Positions 40,673 to 50,226 of a DNA stretch of 64,000 nucleotides are shown here, piece after piece. Below the pieces are notes generated by a model that had not been told where the DNA came from, ran no database searches, and saw nothing but the letters and a program-made list of their open reading frames with translations. A program made the translations under genes and the position numbers. Each line of letters opens with the position of its first letter. The first letter of the stretch is position 1. The stretch covers positions 1 through 64,000 of the forward strand of contig CAZHNZ010000001.1 of NCBI GenBank assembly GCA_964534355.1. Reading direction: 5' to 3'. The stretch is from CAXXIC01 sp964534355. Lineage in GTDB: Bacteria > Bacteroidota > Bacteroidia > Bacteroidales > UBA7332.

Positions 40673-41338
40673 ATGCGTTTCAATAAATTTCAAGTGATAA
40701 CTGCCATGGCCGAAACCGGTATGGTACCTGTGTTTTACCACAAAGATGTGGCAGTGGCCAAAAATGTGGTGAAAGCCTGTTACGATGGTGGTGTTCGTGT
40801 TTTCGAATTTACCAATCGTGCCGATTTTGCCCACGAGGTGTTTGGTGAGCTGGTTAAATTTGCTGCCAAAGAGTGTCCCGATATGATTATGGGTATTGGC
40901 TCTGTGGTCGATCCGGCAACAGCCGCACTTTACATTCAGTTGGGTGCCAATTTTATTGTTGGTCCGTTGTTCAATCCCGAAGTAGCCAAAGTGGCCAATC
41001 GTCGTCTGATTCCCTATTCACCGGGCTGTGGGTCGGTCTCTGAAGTCGGATTTGCACAGGAAATGGGTTGCGATGTTTGCAAGGTTTTCCCCGGCGATGT
41101 GTTGGGTGCATCCTTCGTGAAAGGCCTCAAAGCGCCTATGCCGTGGTCTAATCTGATGGTGACCGGTGGTGTGAAGCCCGAAGAGGCCAACCTCAAAGGC
41201 TGGTTCGATGCCGGAGTAACCTGTGTGGGTATGGGTTCCAATCTCTTCCCCGCAGCCGATATCAAAGCCGAAAACTGGGGTGCAATTACAGATTTGTGCA
41301 AGAGTGCGCTGGCGATTATTCAAAAAGTAAAAAACTGA
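40673..41338 (+). CDS. eda: KDPG aldolase
   Basis: 221 residues. GVRVFEFTNRAD holds the catalytic Glu, and the Schiff-base Lys lies in CDVCKVFPGDVLG. MGIGSVVDPATAALYIQLGA and LMVTGGVKPEEANLKGWFDA fit the family. It splits KDPG to pyruvate and glyceraldehyde 3-phosphate. The presence with kdgK and a hexuronate porter indicates use of glucuronate or galacturonate. Confidence 0.93.
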   Translation: MRFNKFQVITAMAETGMVPVFYHKDVAVAKNVVKACYDGGVRVFEFTNRADFAHEVFGELVKFAAKECPDMIMGIGSVVDPATAALYIQLGANFIVGPLFNPEVAKVANRRLIPYSPGCGSVSEVGFAQEMGCDVCKVFPGDVLGASFVKGLKAPMPWSNLMVTGGVKPEEANLKGWFDAGVTCVGMGSNLFPAADIKAENWGAITDLCKSALAIIQKVKN

Positions 41339-41359
41339 TTTGCATTATAATAATTAACT

Positions 41360-42883
41360 ATGAATAACACAAAAGACGTTCCGTCAATTGGAAAATATCG
41401 CTGGATAATTGCTGCGTTATTATTGTTCTCTACGACCATTAATTACATGGATCGGAATGTAATCGGGTTTCTGAAGGACTATTTTTGTTCTGCAGAGGGT
41501 TTTGGATGGTCTTCGTCTGAATATTCGAATTTAACCTCTGTCTTTACAGCTTTTTATGCCGGTTTTACATTGGTAGCCGGCTGGATTATAGATAAGGTAG
41601 GGACAAAGGTGGGCCTTGCGGCATCTTTAATTGTTTGGTCCTTTGCCGGTATGGCCAGTTCATTGATGGGTAAAACTCTGTTTTGGCACTGTGCTGCACG
41701 TAGTATATTTGGAGCCGGTGAAGCCGGAAACTTTCCTGCTTCTATAAAGGCGGTTGCAGAATGGTTTCCCAAGCGTGAAAGAGCTCTGGCCACGGGGATA
41801 TTTAATTCTGGGTCAAATATTGGCGCAATGATTTGTGCTATTTTTGTGCCATGGGCTTTGCTTACCTGGGGTGATGGACGGGAGTTTTTGGGGCAATTGC
41901 ACGGATGGCAAATGGCCTTTATTTTAACCGGTCTGATCGGATTCCTTTGGCTTTTCTTTTGGCAGATTTTCTATTCGTCGCCCAAAAAGATGCTGGCAAA
42001 AGGTAAGATTTCGCAAGCCGAATACGATTATATTCACAGTGAGGATGAGCCGGTAGTTGAAGCCATAGCCGGTGCGCCCAAAGAGAAGGTTTCGTGGTTT
42101 AAAATGCTTACCTACAAACAGACCTGGGCTTTTATTGCCGGTAAATTCATGACCGATGGTATTTGGTGGTTTTTATTATTCTGGTTGCCGACCTACGTCA
42201 AGCAGCAGTTTTGTGATGGACTGAGCAAAGAGACAACCGCTAGTTATGTGATGATTTCCAATTTTGTGGTCTTTGGAATTGCGATTATTGGTTCTGTGTA
42301 TGGCGGATCTATCCCTATGTCGTTTATGAAAAGAGGGTGGCAAACATACAAAGCGCGAATGACAGCTATGTTGTTGATTGCGATTGTTCCGACTGCCTTG
42401 CTGAGTACGCAGTATATGGCTGGGTTTGGTATTGTGGCGGCTATTGCAGTGATTAGTCTGGGTGGTGCAGCGCATCAGGCCTGGTCTGCAAATTTGTTTA
42501 CAACAGTTTCTGATATGTTTCCAAAGAAATCAGTTGCAACTGTTACCGGTATTGGGGCTGCATTTGGGGGGCTTGGTGGCGTTTTTATGCAGCAGTTGGC
42601 AGGACGCCTCGAGGATTATTATCGTGGTGTTGGTGTTGGTCTGGCTAAAGCACAGGGCTTAATTCAGGAGACAGTTGCTTTACCCCTTGATAAGATTAAA
42701 ATGGACAACCTCAAAGAGGTCGTTTCTGATCCCGCCCTTCTCGGGCAAGCTAAATTGTTAGTTTCAGGTAATGTTTCTCACGCTTATGGTATCATGTTTG
42801 CATTATGTGCGTTCTCTTATCTTATAGCATGGGTGATTATGAAAATATTGGTGCCTAAGCATACGCCGATTACAGATTTATAA
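41360..42883 (+). CDS. exuT: MFS hexuronate transporter
   Basis: 507 residues, 12 spans. The start YRWIIAALLLFSTTINYMDR followed by VIGFLKDYFCSAEGFGWSSS is the anion:cation symporter signature of ExuT/GudP-type MFS proteins. GAGEAGNFPASIKAVAEWFP is a further family motif. A large extra loop (about 410-450) lies before the last spans, longer than in E. coli ExuT. It is 21 bases after eda. Substrate inferred from the operon. Confidence 0.88.
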   Translation: MNNTKDVPSIGKYRWIIAALLLFSTTINYMDRNVIGFLKDYFCSAEGFGWSSSEYSNLTSVFTAFYAGFTLVAGWIIDKVGTKVGLAASLIVWSFAGMASSLMGKTLFWHCAARSIFGAGEAGNFPASIKAVAEWFPKRERALATGIFNSGSNIGAMICAIFVPWALLTWGDGREFLGQLHGWQMAFILTGLIGFLWLFFWQIFYSSPKKMLAKGKISQAEYDYIHSEDEPVVEAIAGAPKEKVSWFKMLTYKQTWAFIAGKFMTDGIWWFLLFWLPTYVKQQFCDGLSKETTASYVMISNFVVFGIAIIGSVYGGSIPMSFMKRGWQTYKARMTAMLLIAIVPTALLSTQYMAGFGIVAAIAVISLGGAAHQAWSANLFTTVSDMFPKKSVATVTGIGAAFGGLGGVFMQQLAGRLEDYYRGVGVGLAKAQGLIQETVALPLDKIKMDNLKEVVSDPALLGQAKLLVSGNVSHAYGIMFALCAFSYLIAWVIMKILVPKHTPITDL

Positions 42884-42905
42884 TTTTTGAAATAAATAAT
42901 TTTGA

Positions 42906-42936
42906 GGGTGCGGATTATTTTCGCACCTTTTTTTTT
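42906..42936 (+). terminator. Terminator of the kdgK operon
   Basis: GGTGCG (42907-42912) / CGCACC (42922-42927) with nine T's after it. Confidence 0.9.
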
Positions 42937-43009
42937 GTGTTTTACCGTGTTTGTTGCATAGAATGATTAATTTTGACCTCAATTTGTAAAAACAAAAACA
43001 GAAATAATT

Positions 43010-43306
43010 ATGAGTGATAATTTAGAATTTAATATGAGTGAAGAGATTGCTCAGGGCGAGTATGCTAATTTAGTTGTTATTACACATTCCAGTGCTGAGT
43101 TTATACTGGATTTTATTAGAATGTTACCCAATGTCGAAAAACCGGTTGTGAAGTCCAGAGTTATCCTCGGCCCTGAAAATGCAAAACGTTTTTTGATGGC
43201 AATGGATGATAATATCCGAAAATACGAATCGAAATACGGTAAAATCACGCTGTATGATGAGGACGGTATGGTACCTCCTATTATCGGGCGTGGAGGAAAG
43301 GCTTAA
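43010..43306 (+). CDS. DUF3467 protein
   Basis: 98 residues: EIAQGEYANLVVITHSSAEF, ILDFIRMLPNVEKPVVKSRV, ILGPENAKRFLMAMDDNI. The family is small, cytoplasmic and of unknown function. In Bacteroidales it commonly lies between rpoC and rpsL; here it keeps its place before rpsL while rpoBC are absent and a sugar operon lies upstream. It has its own -7 element, TAATTTTG (42968-42975). Confidence 0.9.
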   Translation: MSDNLEFNMSEEIAQGEYANLVVITHSSAEFILDFIRMLPNVEKPVVKSRVILGPENAKRFLMAMDDNIRKYESKYGKITLYDEDGMVPPIIGRGGKA

Positions 43307-43391
43307 TGAGGAAAAGCTCTTATGTGAGTGTGGGCTAAACCTCTGGGAATCTTAATAATTCAAAAAAGTTGCAGGATACAGGAAAAATAGC

Positions 43392-43472
43392 TATCTTTGC
43401 ACCGTTTTTCGGCGAAGAAGTAGAATATTTTCGGTTAATGTGTTGATTATTCGAAAATAATGCCTATTTTTG
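43392..43472 (+). promoter_or_regulatory. Tandem promoters of the ribosomal cluster
   Basis: Two -7 elements before rpsL: TATCTTTG (43392-43399, with GTTG at 43368) and TATTTTTG (43465-43472, with GTTG at 43442-43445 exactly 19 bases before). The second gives a leader of about 60 bases. Confidence 0.65.
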
Positions 43473-43534
43473 CCGTCCGTTTTGTAATATAGTTATAAAG
43501 TATAAATAATCAAAGTTTTTAAAGTTCTAAAGAA

Positions 43535-43957
43535 ATGCCTACAATTCAGCAATTAGTTAGAAAGGGAAGAGAGAGCTTGGTGGATAAAAGTAAGGCTCCC
43601 GCACTTGATTCATGTCCGCAAAGACGTGGAGTTTGTGTGAGAGTATATACTACTACTCCTAAAAAGCCGAACTCGGCAATGCGTAAAGTTGCCCGTGTAC
43701 GTTTAACCAACGGAAAAGAGGTGAACTCTTACATCCCGGGTGAAGGCCACAACTTGCAAGAGCACTCGATCGTTTTGGTTCGTGGTGGTCGTGTAAAAGA
43801 CCTTCCGGGTGTACGTTACCACATCGTACGCGGTACATTAGATACAGCAGGTGTTGTGAAACGTACTCAAAGACGTTCTAAGTACGGCGCAAAACGTCCG
43901 AAACCAGGTCAACCCGCTGTAGCAGCTAAAGGTGCTCCCGCTAAAAAGAAAAAGTAA
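43535..43957 (+). CDS. rpsL: 30S ribosomal protein S12
   Basis: 140 residues. The decoding-centre loop KKPNSAMRKVARVRL carries the usual Lys (position of streptomycin resistance changes) and GEGHNLQEHSIVLVRGGRVK is standard; no resistance-type change is obvious. The C-terminal end is extended with Ala, Pro and Lys. First gene of the cluster. Confidence 0.98.
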   Translation: MPTIQQLVRKGRESLVDKSKAPALDSCPQRRGVCVRVYTTTPKKPNSAMRKVARVRLTNGKEVNSYIPGEGHNLQEHSIVLVRGGRVKDLPGVRYHIVRGTLDTAGVVKRTQRRSKYGAKRPKPGQPAVAAKGAPAKKKK

Positions 43958-43984
43958 AAAATCCTAAGCAAGAGATTGAAATTT

Positions 43985-44030
43985 AATTAGTTAATAACTA
44001 ATTTGAGTTTTTGATAGGCTCGCAAGGTTG
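43985..44030 (+). promoter_or_regulatory. rpsL-rpsG spacer hairpin, possible S7 control site
   Basis: AATTAGTTAATAACTAATT (43985-44003) is a perfect palindrome able to form a hairpin, followed by TTTGAGTTTTT. The 151-base spacer is the longest between ribosomal genes here. Confidence 0.35.
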
Positions 44031-44108
44031 AGTAAATGAACCCGGAGGGGGGATTTGAAGATTAATCAAAACAAAGCAACCCAAACAAGAACATTATTTT
44101 TTGAAAAA

Positions 44109-44585
44109 ATGAGAAAAGCAAAACCTAAGAAAAGGCTGGTCCTCCCGGATCCCGTCTTTAGTGATGTTAAGGTTACAAAATTTGTAAACCACCTGATGTT
44201 CGACGGCAAAAAAAGCGTCGCATACACTATTTTCTATACTGCTCTTGAAAATGTTAAGGCTAAAATGCCTAACGAAGCACTCTCTTCTCTCGAAATCTGG
44301 AAAAAAGCCCTCGAGAATGTTACACCTCAGGTAGAGGTTAAATCTCGTCGTGTGGGTGGTTCTACTTTCCAGGTACCTACTGAAATTCGTCCCGATCGTA
44401 AAGAATCCATTTCAATGAAAAATCTGATCCTCTACTCACGTAAGAGGGGTGGAAAAACTATGGCTGATAAGTTGGCTGCAGAGATTATGGATGCATTCAA
44501 CAATCAGGGTGGTTCGTACAAACGTAAAGAGGATATGCACAGAATGGCTGAAGCTAATCGTGCGTTTGCCCACTTCAGATTTTAA
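44109..44585 (+). CDS. rpsG: 30S ribosomal protein S7
   Basis: 158 residues from the ATG at 44109 (MRKAKPKKRLVLPDPVFSDV). An upstream TTG at 44055 would add 18 residues not found in S7. S7 nucleates the 30S head and often controls its own operon. Confidence 0.97.
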   Translation: MRKAKPKKRLVLPDPVFSDVKVTKFVNHLMFDGKKSVAYTIFYTALENVKAKMPNEALSSLEIWKKALENVTPQVEVKSRRVGGSTFQVPTEIRPDRKESISMKNLILYSRKRGGKTMADKLAAEIMDAFNNQGGSYKRKEDMHRMAEANRAFAHFRF

Positions 44586-44616
44586 TTAGTTTATTTAAGG
44601 AAAAAAGATTATAAAG

Positions 44617-46740
44617 ATGGCTGCATCAGATCAAAACTTAAAATATACGAGAAATATCGGTATCATGGCGCATATCGATGCCGGTAAAACGACCACTTCT
44701 GAGCGTATCTTGTTCTACACCGGATTGTCTCACAAGATTGGTGAGGTACACGATGGTGCCGCTACAATGGACTGGATGGAGCAAGAGAAAGAGCGTGGTA
44801 TCACAATCACATCTGCTGCAACTACTACCAGCTGGAAATACAAAGGCGAAAAGTATAAAATGAACCTGATTGACACTCCGGGTCACGTGGATTTTACCGT
44901 TGAGGTAGAGCGTTCACTCCGTGTGTTAGATGGTGCTGTGGCTACTTTTTGTGCTGTAGGTGGTGTTGAGCCTCAGTCTGAGACTGTATGGCGTCAGGCC
45001 GACAAATATAACGTTCCCCGTGTTGGTTACGTAAATAAAATGGACCGTTCCGGAGCTAACTTCTTCGAAGTGGTTCGTCAAATGAAAGATATGTTGGGCG
45101 CTAACCCTTGTCCTATTCAGATTCCAATCGGATCAGAAGAGACATTCAAAGGGGTTGTCGATTTGATCAACATGAAAGCTATCTTGTGGCACGATGAATC
45201 GATGGGTGCTGATTACTCTATCGAGGAAGTTCCTGCTGATGTATTGGCTGAAGCTGAAGAGTGGAGAGGTAAAATGCTCGAAACTATTGCCGAATTTGAT
45301 GATGTTTTGATGGAAAAATTCTTTGATGATCCATCAACTATCACTGAAGAGGAAATTCTTAGCGCATTGCGTAAAGGCACAATTTCGATGTCTATTACTC
45401 CAATGACTCTTGGTTCGTCTTTCAAAAATAAAGGTGTTCAAACATTACTTGATGCCGTTTGCGCTTTCTTAGGTAGCCCGCTGGATAATCCGCCTATTGA
45501 AGGATATGATCCTCGCAATCCTGAGACTGTATTGGTGCGTAAACCCTCATCAGATGAGCCTATGTCTGCATTGGCATTTAAGATTGCAACTGACCCATTC
45601 GTAGGTCGTTTGTGCTTCTTCAGAGTTTACTCTGGTCAAATTGATGCAGGTTCGTATGTTTACAACTCTCGTTCAGATAAAAAAGAGCGTATTTCCCGCT
45701 TGTTCCAAATGCACTCTAACAAACAAAATCCGAAAGAATTTATTGGTTGTGGTGATATTGGTGCAGGTGTAGGATTCAAAGATATCCGTACCGGTGATAC
45801 TTTGTGCGACGAAACTAATCCGATTGTACTTGAGTCTATGGATTTCCCTGAGCCCGTTATCGGTATTTCTGTTGAGCCTAAAACTCAGAAAGATTTGGAT
45901 AAAATGGGTATTGGTTTGGGTAAACTGGCCGAAGAGGATCCAACTTTCCGTGTTCAAACAAATCAGGATACTGGTCAAACTATTATTTCGGGTATGGGTG
46001 AGCTTCACCTTGAGATCATTATCGACCGTCTGCGTCGTGAGTTCAAGGTAGAGTGTAACCAGGGTCGTCCTCAGGTTTCTTACAAAGAGGCTATCACTAA
46101 AACTGTTGAGTTGCGTGAGGTTTACAAGAAACAATCAGGTGGTCGTGGTAAATTTGCCGATATCATTGTTAAAGTTGGTCCGGTTGACGAAGGATTTGAA
46201 GGTTCACTGCAATTTATTGACGAAGTAAAAGGTGGTCACATTCCGAAAGAATTTATTCCTTCTATTCAAAAAGGATTTGCAAATGCGATGAAGAATGGTG
46301 TATTGGCCGGTTATGTTGTTGATCAGTTGAAAGTTGTTGTAATAGACGGTTCTTTCCACGCGGTTGACTCGGATCAGTTGTCATTCGAAATTTGTGCGAA
46401 CCTTGCATTTAAGGAAGCTTGCAAAAAAGCAGGTCCTGTTCTTTTAGAGCCTATCATGAAAGTTGAGGTTGTAACCCCGGAAGAAAACATGGGTGATATT
46501 ATCTCTGACTTAAACAAACGTCGTGGTCAGGTTGAAGGAATGGAATCAAGCCGTTCAGGAGCTCGTATCGTTAAAGCTAAAACACCTCTTTCAGAAATGT
46601 TTGGGTATGTGACTACTTTGCGTACTATCTCTTCGGGTCGTGCAACTTCGACCATGTCTTTCTCTCATTATTCTGAAGTTTCAACATCGATTGCAAAACA
46701 GGTGTTGGCAGAAGTGGGTGGTAAAGAAGAACTTTTATAA
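44617..46740 (+). CDS. fusA: Elongation factor G
   Basis: 707 residues. G1 AHIDAGKTTTSE, G2/G3 RGITITSAATTT and DTPGHVDFTVEV, G4 NKMDR. Domains II to V follow, ending with GYVTTLRTISSGRATSTMSF. Catalyses translocation. tuf, which follows fusA in many phyla, is absent here; rpsJ comes next. Confidence 0.98.
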   Translation: MAASDQNLKYTRNIGIMAHIDAGKTTTSERILFYTGLSHKIGEVHDGAATMDWMEQEKERGITITSAATTTSWKYKGEKYKMNLIDTPGHVDFTVEVERSLRVLDGAVATFCAVGGVEPQSETVWRQADKYNVPRVGYVNKMDRSGANFFEVVRQMKDMLGANPCPIQIPIGSEETFKGVVDLINMKAILWHDESMGADYSIEEVPADVLAEAEEWRGKMLETIAEFDDVLMEKFFDDPSTITEEEILSALRKGTISMSITPMTLGSSFKNKGVQTLLDAVCAFLGSPLDNPPIEGYDPRNPETVLVRKPSSDEPMSALAFKIATDPFVGRLCFFRVYSGQIDAGSYVYNSRSDKKERISRLFQMHSNKQNPKEFIGCGDIGAGVGFKDIRTGDTLCDETNPIVLESMDFPEPVIGISVEPKTQKDLDKMGIGLGKLAEEDPTFRVQTNQDTGQTIISGMGELHLEIIIDRLRREFKVECNQGRPQVSYKEAITKTVELREVYKKQSGGRGKFADIIVKVGPVDEGFEGSLQFIDEVKGGHIPKEFIPSIQKGFANAMKNGVLAGYVVDQLKVVVIDGSFHAVDSDQLSFEICANLAFKEACKKAGPVLLEPIMKVEVVTPEENMGDIISDLNKRRGQVEGMESSRSGARIVKAKTPLSEMFGYVTTLRTISSGRATSTMSFSHYSEVSTSIAKQVLAEVGGKEELL

Positions 46741-46765
46741 GTAAATATTGAAACAAGTAAAAGAT

Positions 46766-47071
46766 ATGAGCCAAAAAATCAGAATTAAATTAAAGTCTTA
46801 CGACCACACTTTGGTAGATAAATCTGCTGAGAAAATCGTAAAGACTGTGAAGGCAACCGGAGCTGTGGTTAGTGGTCCGATACCCCTTCCTACTCACAAA
46901 AGAATTTTTACCGTTAACCGCTCTACCTTTGTTAACAAAAAATCAAGAGAGCAGTTCCAGCTTTCTTCTTTCAAAAGATTGATCGACATCTATAGCTCTA
47001 CAGCTAAAACGGTTGATGCGCTGATGAAATTAGAATTGCCCAGCGGTGTTGAAGTTGAAATCAAAGTTTGA
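46766..47071 (+). CDS. rpsJ: 30S ribosomal protein S10
   Basis: 101 residues from the ATG at 46766 (MSQKIRIKLKSYDHTLVDKS); a TTG further upstream is rejected. S10 belongs to the 30S head and also acts in antitermination with NusB. Confidence 0.97.
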   Translation: MSQKIRIKLKSYDHTLVDKSAEKIVKTVKATGAVVSGPIPLPTHKRIFTVNRSTFVNKKSREQFQLSSFKRLIDIYSSTAKTVDALMKLELPSGVEVEIKV

Positions 47072-47092
47072 TATTATTAAATTTAAAGTGAA

Positions 47093-47710
47093 ATGCCAGG
47101 ATTATTAGGAAAAAAAATCGGAATGACATCCGTTTTCAGTGCCGATGGAAAAAATGTTCCATGCACTGTTATCGAAGTAGGTCCTTGTGTTGTTACCCAG
47201 GTTAAGACTGTCGAAGTAGACGGTTACGAAGCTGTTCAGGTTGGTTTTGTGGAAAAGAAAGAAAAACACACAACTAAACCTATGCAGGGACACTTCGAAA
47301 AAGCAGGCGTAGCACCCATGAGACACTTGGCCGAGTTCAAAGGTTACGAAACAGAGTACAAAGCAGGAGATGTAATCACAGTTGATTATCTGGCTGAAGT
47401 TGGTTTCGTAGATGTAATCGGTACATCAAAAGGAAAAGGATTCCAGGGTGTTGTTAAACGCCATGGTTTTGGTGGAGTTGGTCAGTCAACTCACGGTCAG
47501 CACAATCGTTTGAGAGCTCCAGGTTCGGTAGGTGCCAGCTCGTTCCCTTCACGAGTATTCAAAGGGATGAGAATGGCGGGTCAAACAGGGAATGCCCGTA
47601 TTACCGTTCAAAATCTTCAAGTGTTAAAAGTTATCTCTGAACACAATCTTTTGTTAGTAAAAGGTTCAGTTCCGGGATGTAAAGGTTCAATCGTAATAAT
47701 TGAGAAGTAA
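47093..47710 (+). CDS. rplC: 50S ribosomal protein L3
   Basis: 205 residues. GKGFQGVVKRHGFGGVGQST and HGQHNRLRAPGSVGASSFPS form the loop that reaches the peptidyl transferase centre. Overlaps rplD by one base (TAATG). Confidence 0.98.
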   Translation: MPGLLGKKIGMTSVFSADGKNVPCTVIEVGPCVVTQVKTVEVDGYEAVQVGFVEKKEKHTTKPMQGHFEKAGVAPMRHLAEFKGYETEYKAGDVITVDYLAEVGFVDVIGTSKGKGFQGVVKRHGFGGVGQSTHGQHNRLRAPGSVGASSFPSRVFKGMRMAGQTGNARITVQNLQVLKVISEHNLLLVKGSVPGCKGSIVIIEK

Positions 47711-48330
47711 TGGAACTTAGCGTATATAACATCAAAGGAGAAGCGACCGGAAAAACTGTTGAATTGAATGATGCCGTTTTCGGAATCGAACCCAACGACC
47801 ATGCTATCTACCTCGACGTGAAACAGTTTTTGGCGAATTCTCGTCAGGGAACTCACAAAGCAAAAGGAAGAAGTGAAGTTGCAGGATCTACTCGCAAACT
47901 GAAAAAACAAAAAGGAACAGGTGGAGCCCGTTGTGGCGATATCAAAGCTCCTATCTTTGTAGGTGGTGGTCGTGTATTTGGTCCGGTACCCCGTGATTAT
48001 AGCTTCAAATTGAATAAAAAAGTGAAATCACTTGCCCGTAAGTCAGCTTTGTCATACAAGGCAATCAACAACGAAATTATCGTAGTAGAGGATCTTTCTT
48101 TTGCTGCACCTAAAACAAAAGATTTCGTTGCAATGACTTCGAGCCTTAAAGTAGCTGACAAAAAATTGGTTTTGGTTTTGGCTGAAGCTAACAAAAATGT
48201 TTTGTTGTCTGCTCGTAATTTGCAAAAAACCAGTGTGATTACTGTGCCTGAGCTGAACACATTCAAAGTATTGGATGCTAAATGCCTGGTGTTTACAGAA
48301 TCTTCATTGGCAGTAATCAATCAATTTTAA
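47710..48330 (+). CDS. rplD: 50S ribosomal protein L4
   Basis: 206 residues. The tunnel loop is RKLKKQKGTGGARCGDIKAP. L4 lines the exit tunnel. Start overlaps the rplC stop, so the two are probably translated together. Confidence 0.98.
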   Translation: MELSVYNIKGEATGKTVELNDAVFGIEPNDHAIYLDVKQFLANSRQGTHKAKGRSEVAGSTRKLKKQKGTGGARCGDIKAPIFVGGGRVFGPVPRDYSFKLNKKVKSLARKSALSYKAINNEIIVVEDLSFAAPKTKDFVAMTSSLKVADKKLVLVLAEANKNVLLSARNLQKTSVITVPELNTFKVLDAKCLVFTESSLAVINQF

Positions 48331-48347
48331 TGTAAGGAGAAAGAGAA

Positions 48348-48638
48348 ATGGGAATTATTATTAAACCAATCGTCACAGAAAAAATGACTGCTCTTACCGA
48401 AACACGTAATTGTTACGGATTTCGTGTATCTCCTGATGCAAATAAAATTCAGATTAAAAAAGCAGTTGAAGATCTTTACAGTGTAACTGTTGAGAGCGTA
48501 AACACCATGAAATACAGTGGCAAAAAGAAAACTCGTAATACTAAATCTGGTGTCATTGTAGGTAAATCTGCCGCATTTAAGAAAGCTTTGGTTACTCTTA
48601 AAGCCGGTGAAGTTATTGATTTTTACAGCAATATTTAA
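48348..48638 (+). CDS. rplW: 50S ribosomal protein L23
   Basis: 96 residues (IIKPIVTEKMTALTETRNCY). It lies at the tunnel exit, where trigger factor and SRP bind. Confidence 0.97.
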   Translation: MGIIIKPIVTEKMTALTETRNCYGFRVSPDANKIQIKKAVEDLYSVTVESVNTMKYSGKKKTRNTKSGVIVGKSAAFKKALVTLKAGEVIDFYSNI

Positions 48639-48644
48639 TAAAAA

Positions 48645-49469
48645 ATGGCAGTACGTAAATTTAAGCCCGTTACACCGGGGCAGAGACACAAAATTATCGG
48701 TGCGTTCGATAACATTACTGCAACCGCACCGGAGAAGTCTCTAGTTGTAGGTAAGAACAAATCAGGTGGCCGTAATAACGAAGGTAAAATGACCATGCGT
48801 TATATCGGTGGTGGCCACAAGAAATTGTATCGTATTATCGACTTCAAGAGAGAAAAAGACGGTGTTCCCGCAGTAGTTAAGACAATTGAGTACGATCCAA
48901 ACCGTTCAGCAAACATCGCTTTGTTGTTTTATGTGGATGGTGAAAAACGTTACATCATTGCACCTAACGGTTTGGCAGTTGGTCAGGATATTATGTCTGG
49001 TGACAAAGCAGCTCCTGAAATCGGAAATTCATTGCCCCTTAAGAACATCCCTGTAGGTACAATTATTCACAACATTGAACTTCGTCCCGGACAGGGAGCC
49101 GCATTGGTTCGCTCTGCAGGTGTTTTTGCTCAGTTGACTTCGAGAGAAGGAGATTATGCAATCATCAAGTTGCCTTCAGGTGAAACCAGAAAAATTCTTT
49201 CAACTTGTAAAGCTACAATTGGAAGTGTTGGAAACTCAGACCATGGACTCGAAAGATCAGGTAAAGCAGGTCGCTCAAGATGGCAAGGTCGTCGTCCACG
49301 AAATCGTGGTGTTGCAATGAACCCTGTAGATCACCCGATGGGTGGTGGTGAGGGTCGCTCATCCGGAGGACACCCAAGATCACGTAAAGGCCTCTATTCT
49401 AAAGGACTTAAGACAAGAGCTCCTAAAAAGCAATCGTCTAAGTATATTATTGAAAGAAGAAAAAAATAA
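48645..49469 (+). CDS. rplB: 50S ribosomal protein L2
   Basis: 274 residues. The C-terminal region NPVDHPMGGGEGRSSGGHPR holds the conserved His near the peptidyl transferase centre. Confidence 0.98.
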   Translation: MAVRKFKPVTPGQRHKIIGAFDNITATAPEKSLVVGKNKSGGRNNEGKMTMRYIGGGHKKLYRIIDFKREKDGVPAVVKTIEYDPNRSANIALLFYVDGEKRYIIAPNGLAVGQDIMSGDKAAPEIGNSLPLKNIPVGTIIHNIELRPGQGAALVRSAGVFAQLTSREGDYAIIKLPSGETRKILSTCKATIGSVGNSDHGLERSGKAGRSRWQGRRPRNRGVAMNPVDHPMGGGEGRSSGGHPRSRKGLYSKGLKTRAPKKQSSKYIIERRKK

Positions 49470-49490
49470 TCTGATTAATTGAGATAAACT

Positions 49491-49760
49491 ATGAGTCGTT
49501 CGCTTAAAAAAGGCCCATACATTAATGTGAAGCTTGAGAAAAAAATTCTGACTATGAATGAGTCAGCTAAAAAGACCGTGATTAAAACATGGGCTAGAGC
49601 TTCAATGATTTCTCCGGATTTCGTAGGGCATACTGTAGCAGTTCACAACGGTAACAAATTTATCCCTGTTTACGTAACCGAAAACATGGTTGGTCACAAG
49701 TTGGGTGAGTTTTCTCCAACACGTACCTTCAAAGGTCATGGCGGTAACAAAAAACGTTAA
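49491..49760 (+). CDS. rpsS: 30S ribosomal protein S19
   Basis: 89 residues (MSRSLKKGPYINVKLEKKIL; VGHKLGEFSPTRTFKGHGG). Forms a head complex with S13. Confidence 0.98.
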   Translation: MSRSLKKGPYINVKLEKKILTMNESAKKTVIKTWARASMISPDFVGHTVAVHNGNKFIPVYVTENMVGHKLGEFSPTRTFKGHGGNKKR

Positions 49761-49807
49761 TGCGTTACAAGGATTAAGAAGTTAGAAAAATAAAAAGTAA
49801 TCATAAA

Positions 49808-50221
49808 ATGGGTGCAAGAAAAAAGATTTCAGCAGACAACAGAAAAGAAGCGCTGAAGACCAAATACTTTGCCAAATTGACAGGTGTTCCTACTTCACCA
49901 CGCAAAATGCGCTTGGTGGCCGATATGGTTAGAGGTATGGAAGTAAACCGCGCTCTGGGGGTATTGAAGTTTTCTACGAAAGAAGCTTCTATCAGATTAG
50001 AGAAATTGCTGCGTTCTGCCATCTCAAACTGGGAGCAAAAGAATGAGCGCAAAGCAGAATCGGGAGAGTTGTATATTTCAGAAGTGTTTGTAGATTCTTC
50101 TACTATGTTGAAGAGACTGCGTCCCGCTCCGCAAGGACGTGGATACAGAATTCGCAAACGTTCTAACCACGTTACATTGTTTGTAGATGCTGTGGCTAAT
50201 AAAAATACTAATCAAATTTAA
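49808..50221 (+). CDS. rplV: 50S ribosomal protein L22
   Basis: 137 residues. The hairpin that enters the exit tunnel is ML(K)RLRPAPQGRGYRIRKRSN. The start MGARKKISADNRKEALKTKY is slightly longer than in E. coli. Confidence 0.97.
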   Translation: MGARKKISADNRKEALKTKYFAKLTGVPTSPRKMRLVADMVRGMEVNRALGVLKFSTKEASIRLEKLLRSAISNWEQKNERKAESGELYISEVFVDSSTMLKRLRPAPQGRGYRIRKRSNHVTLFVDAVANKNTNQI

Positions 50222-50226
50222 GCAAG

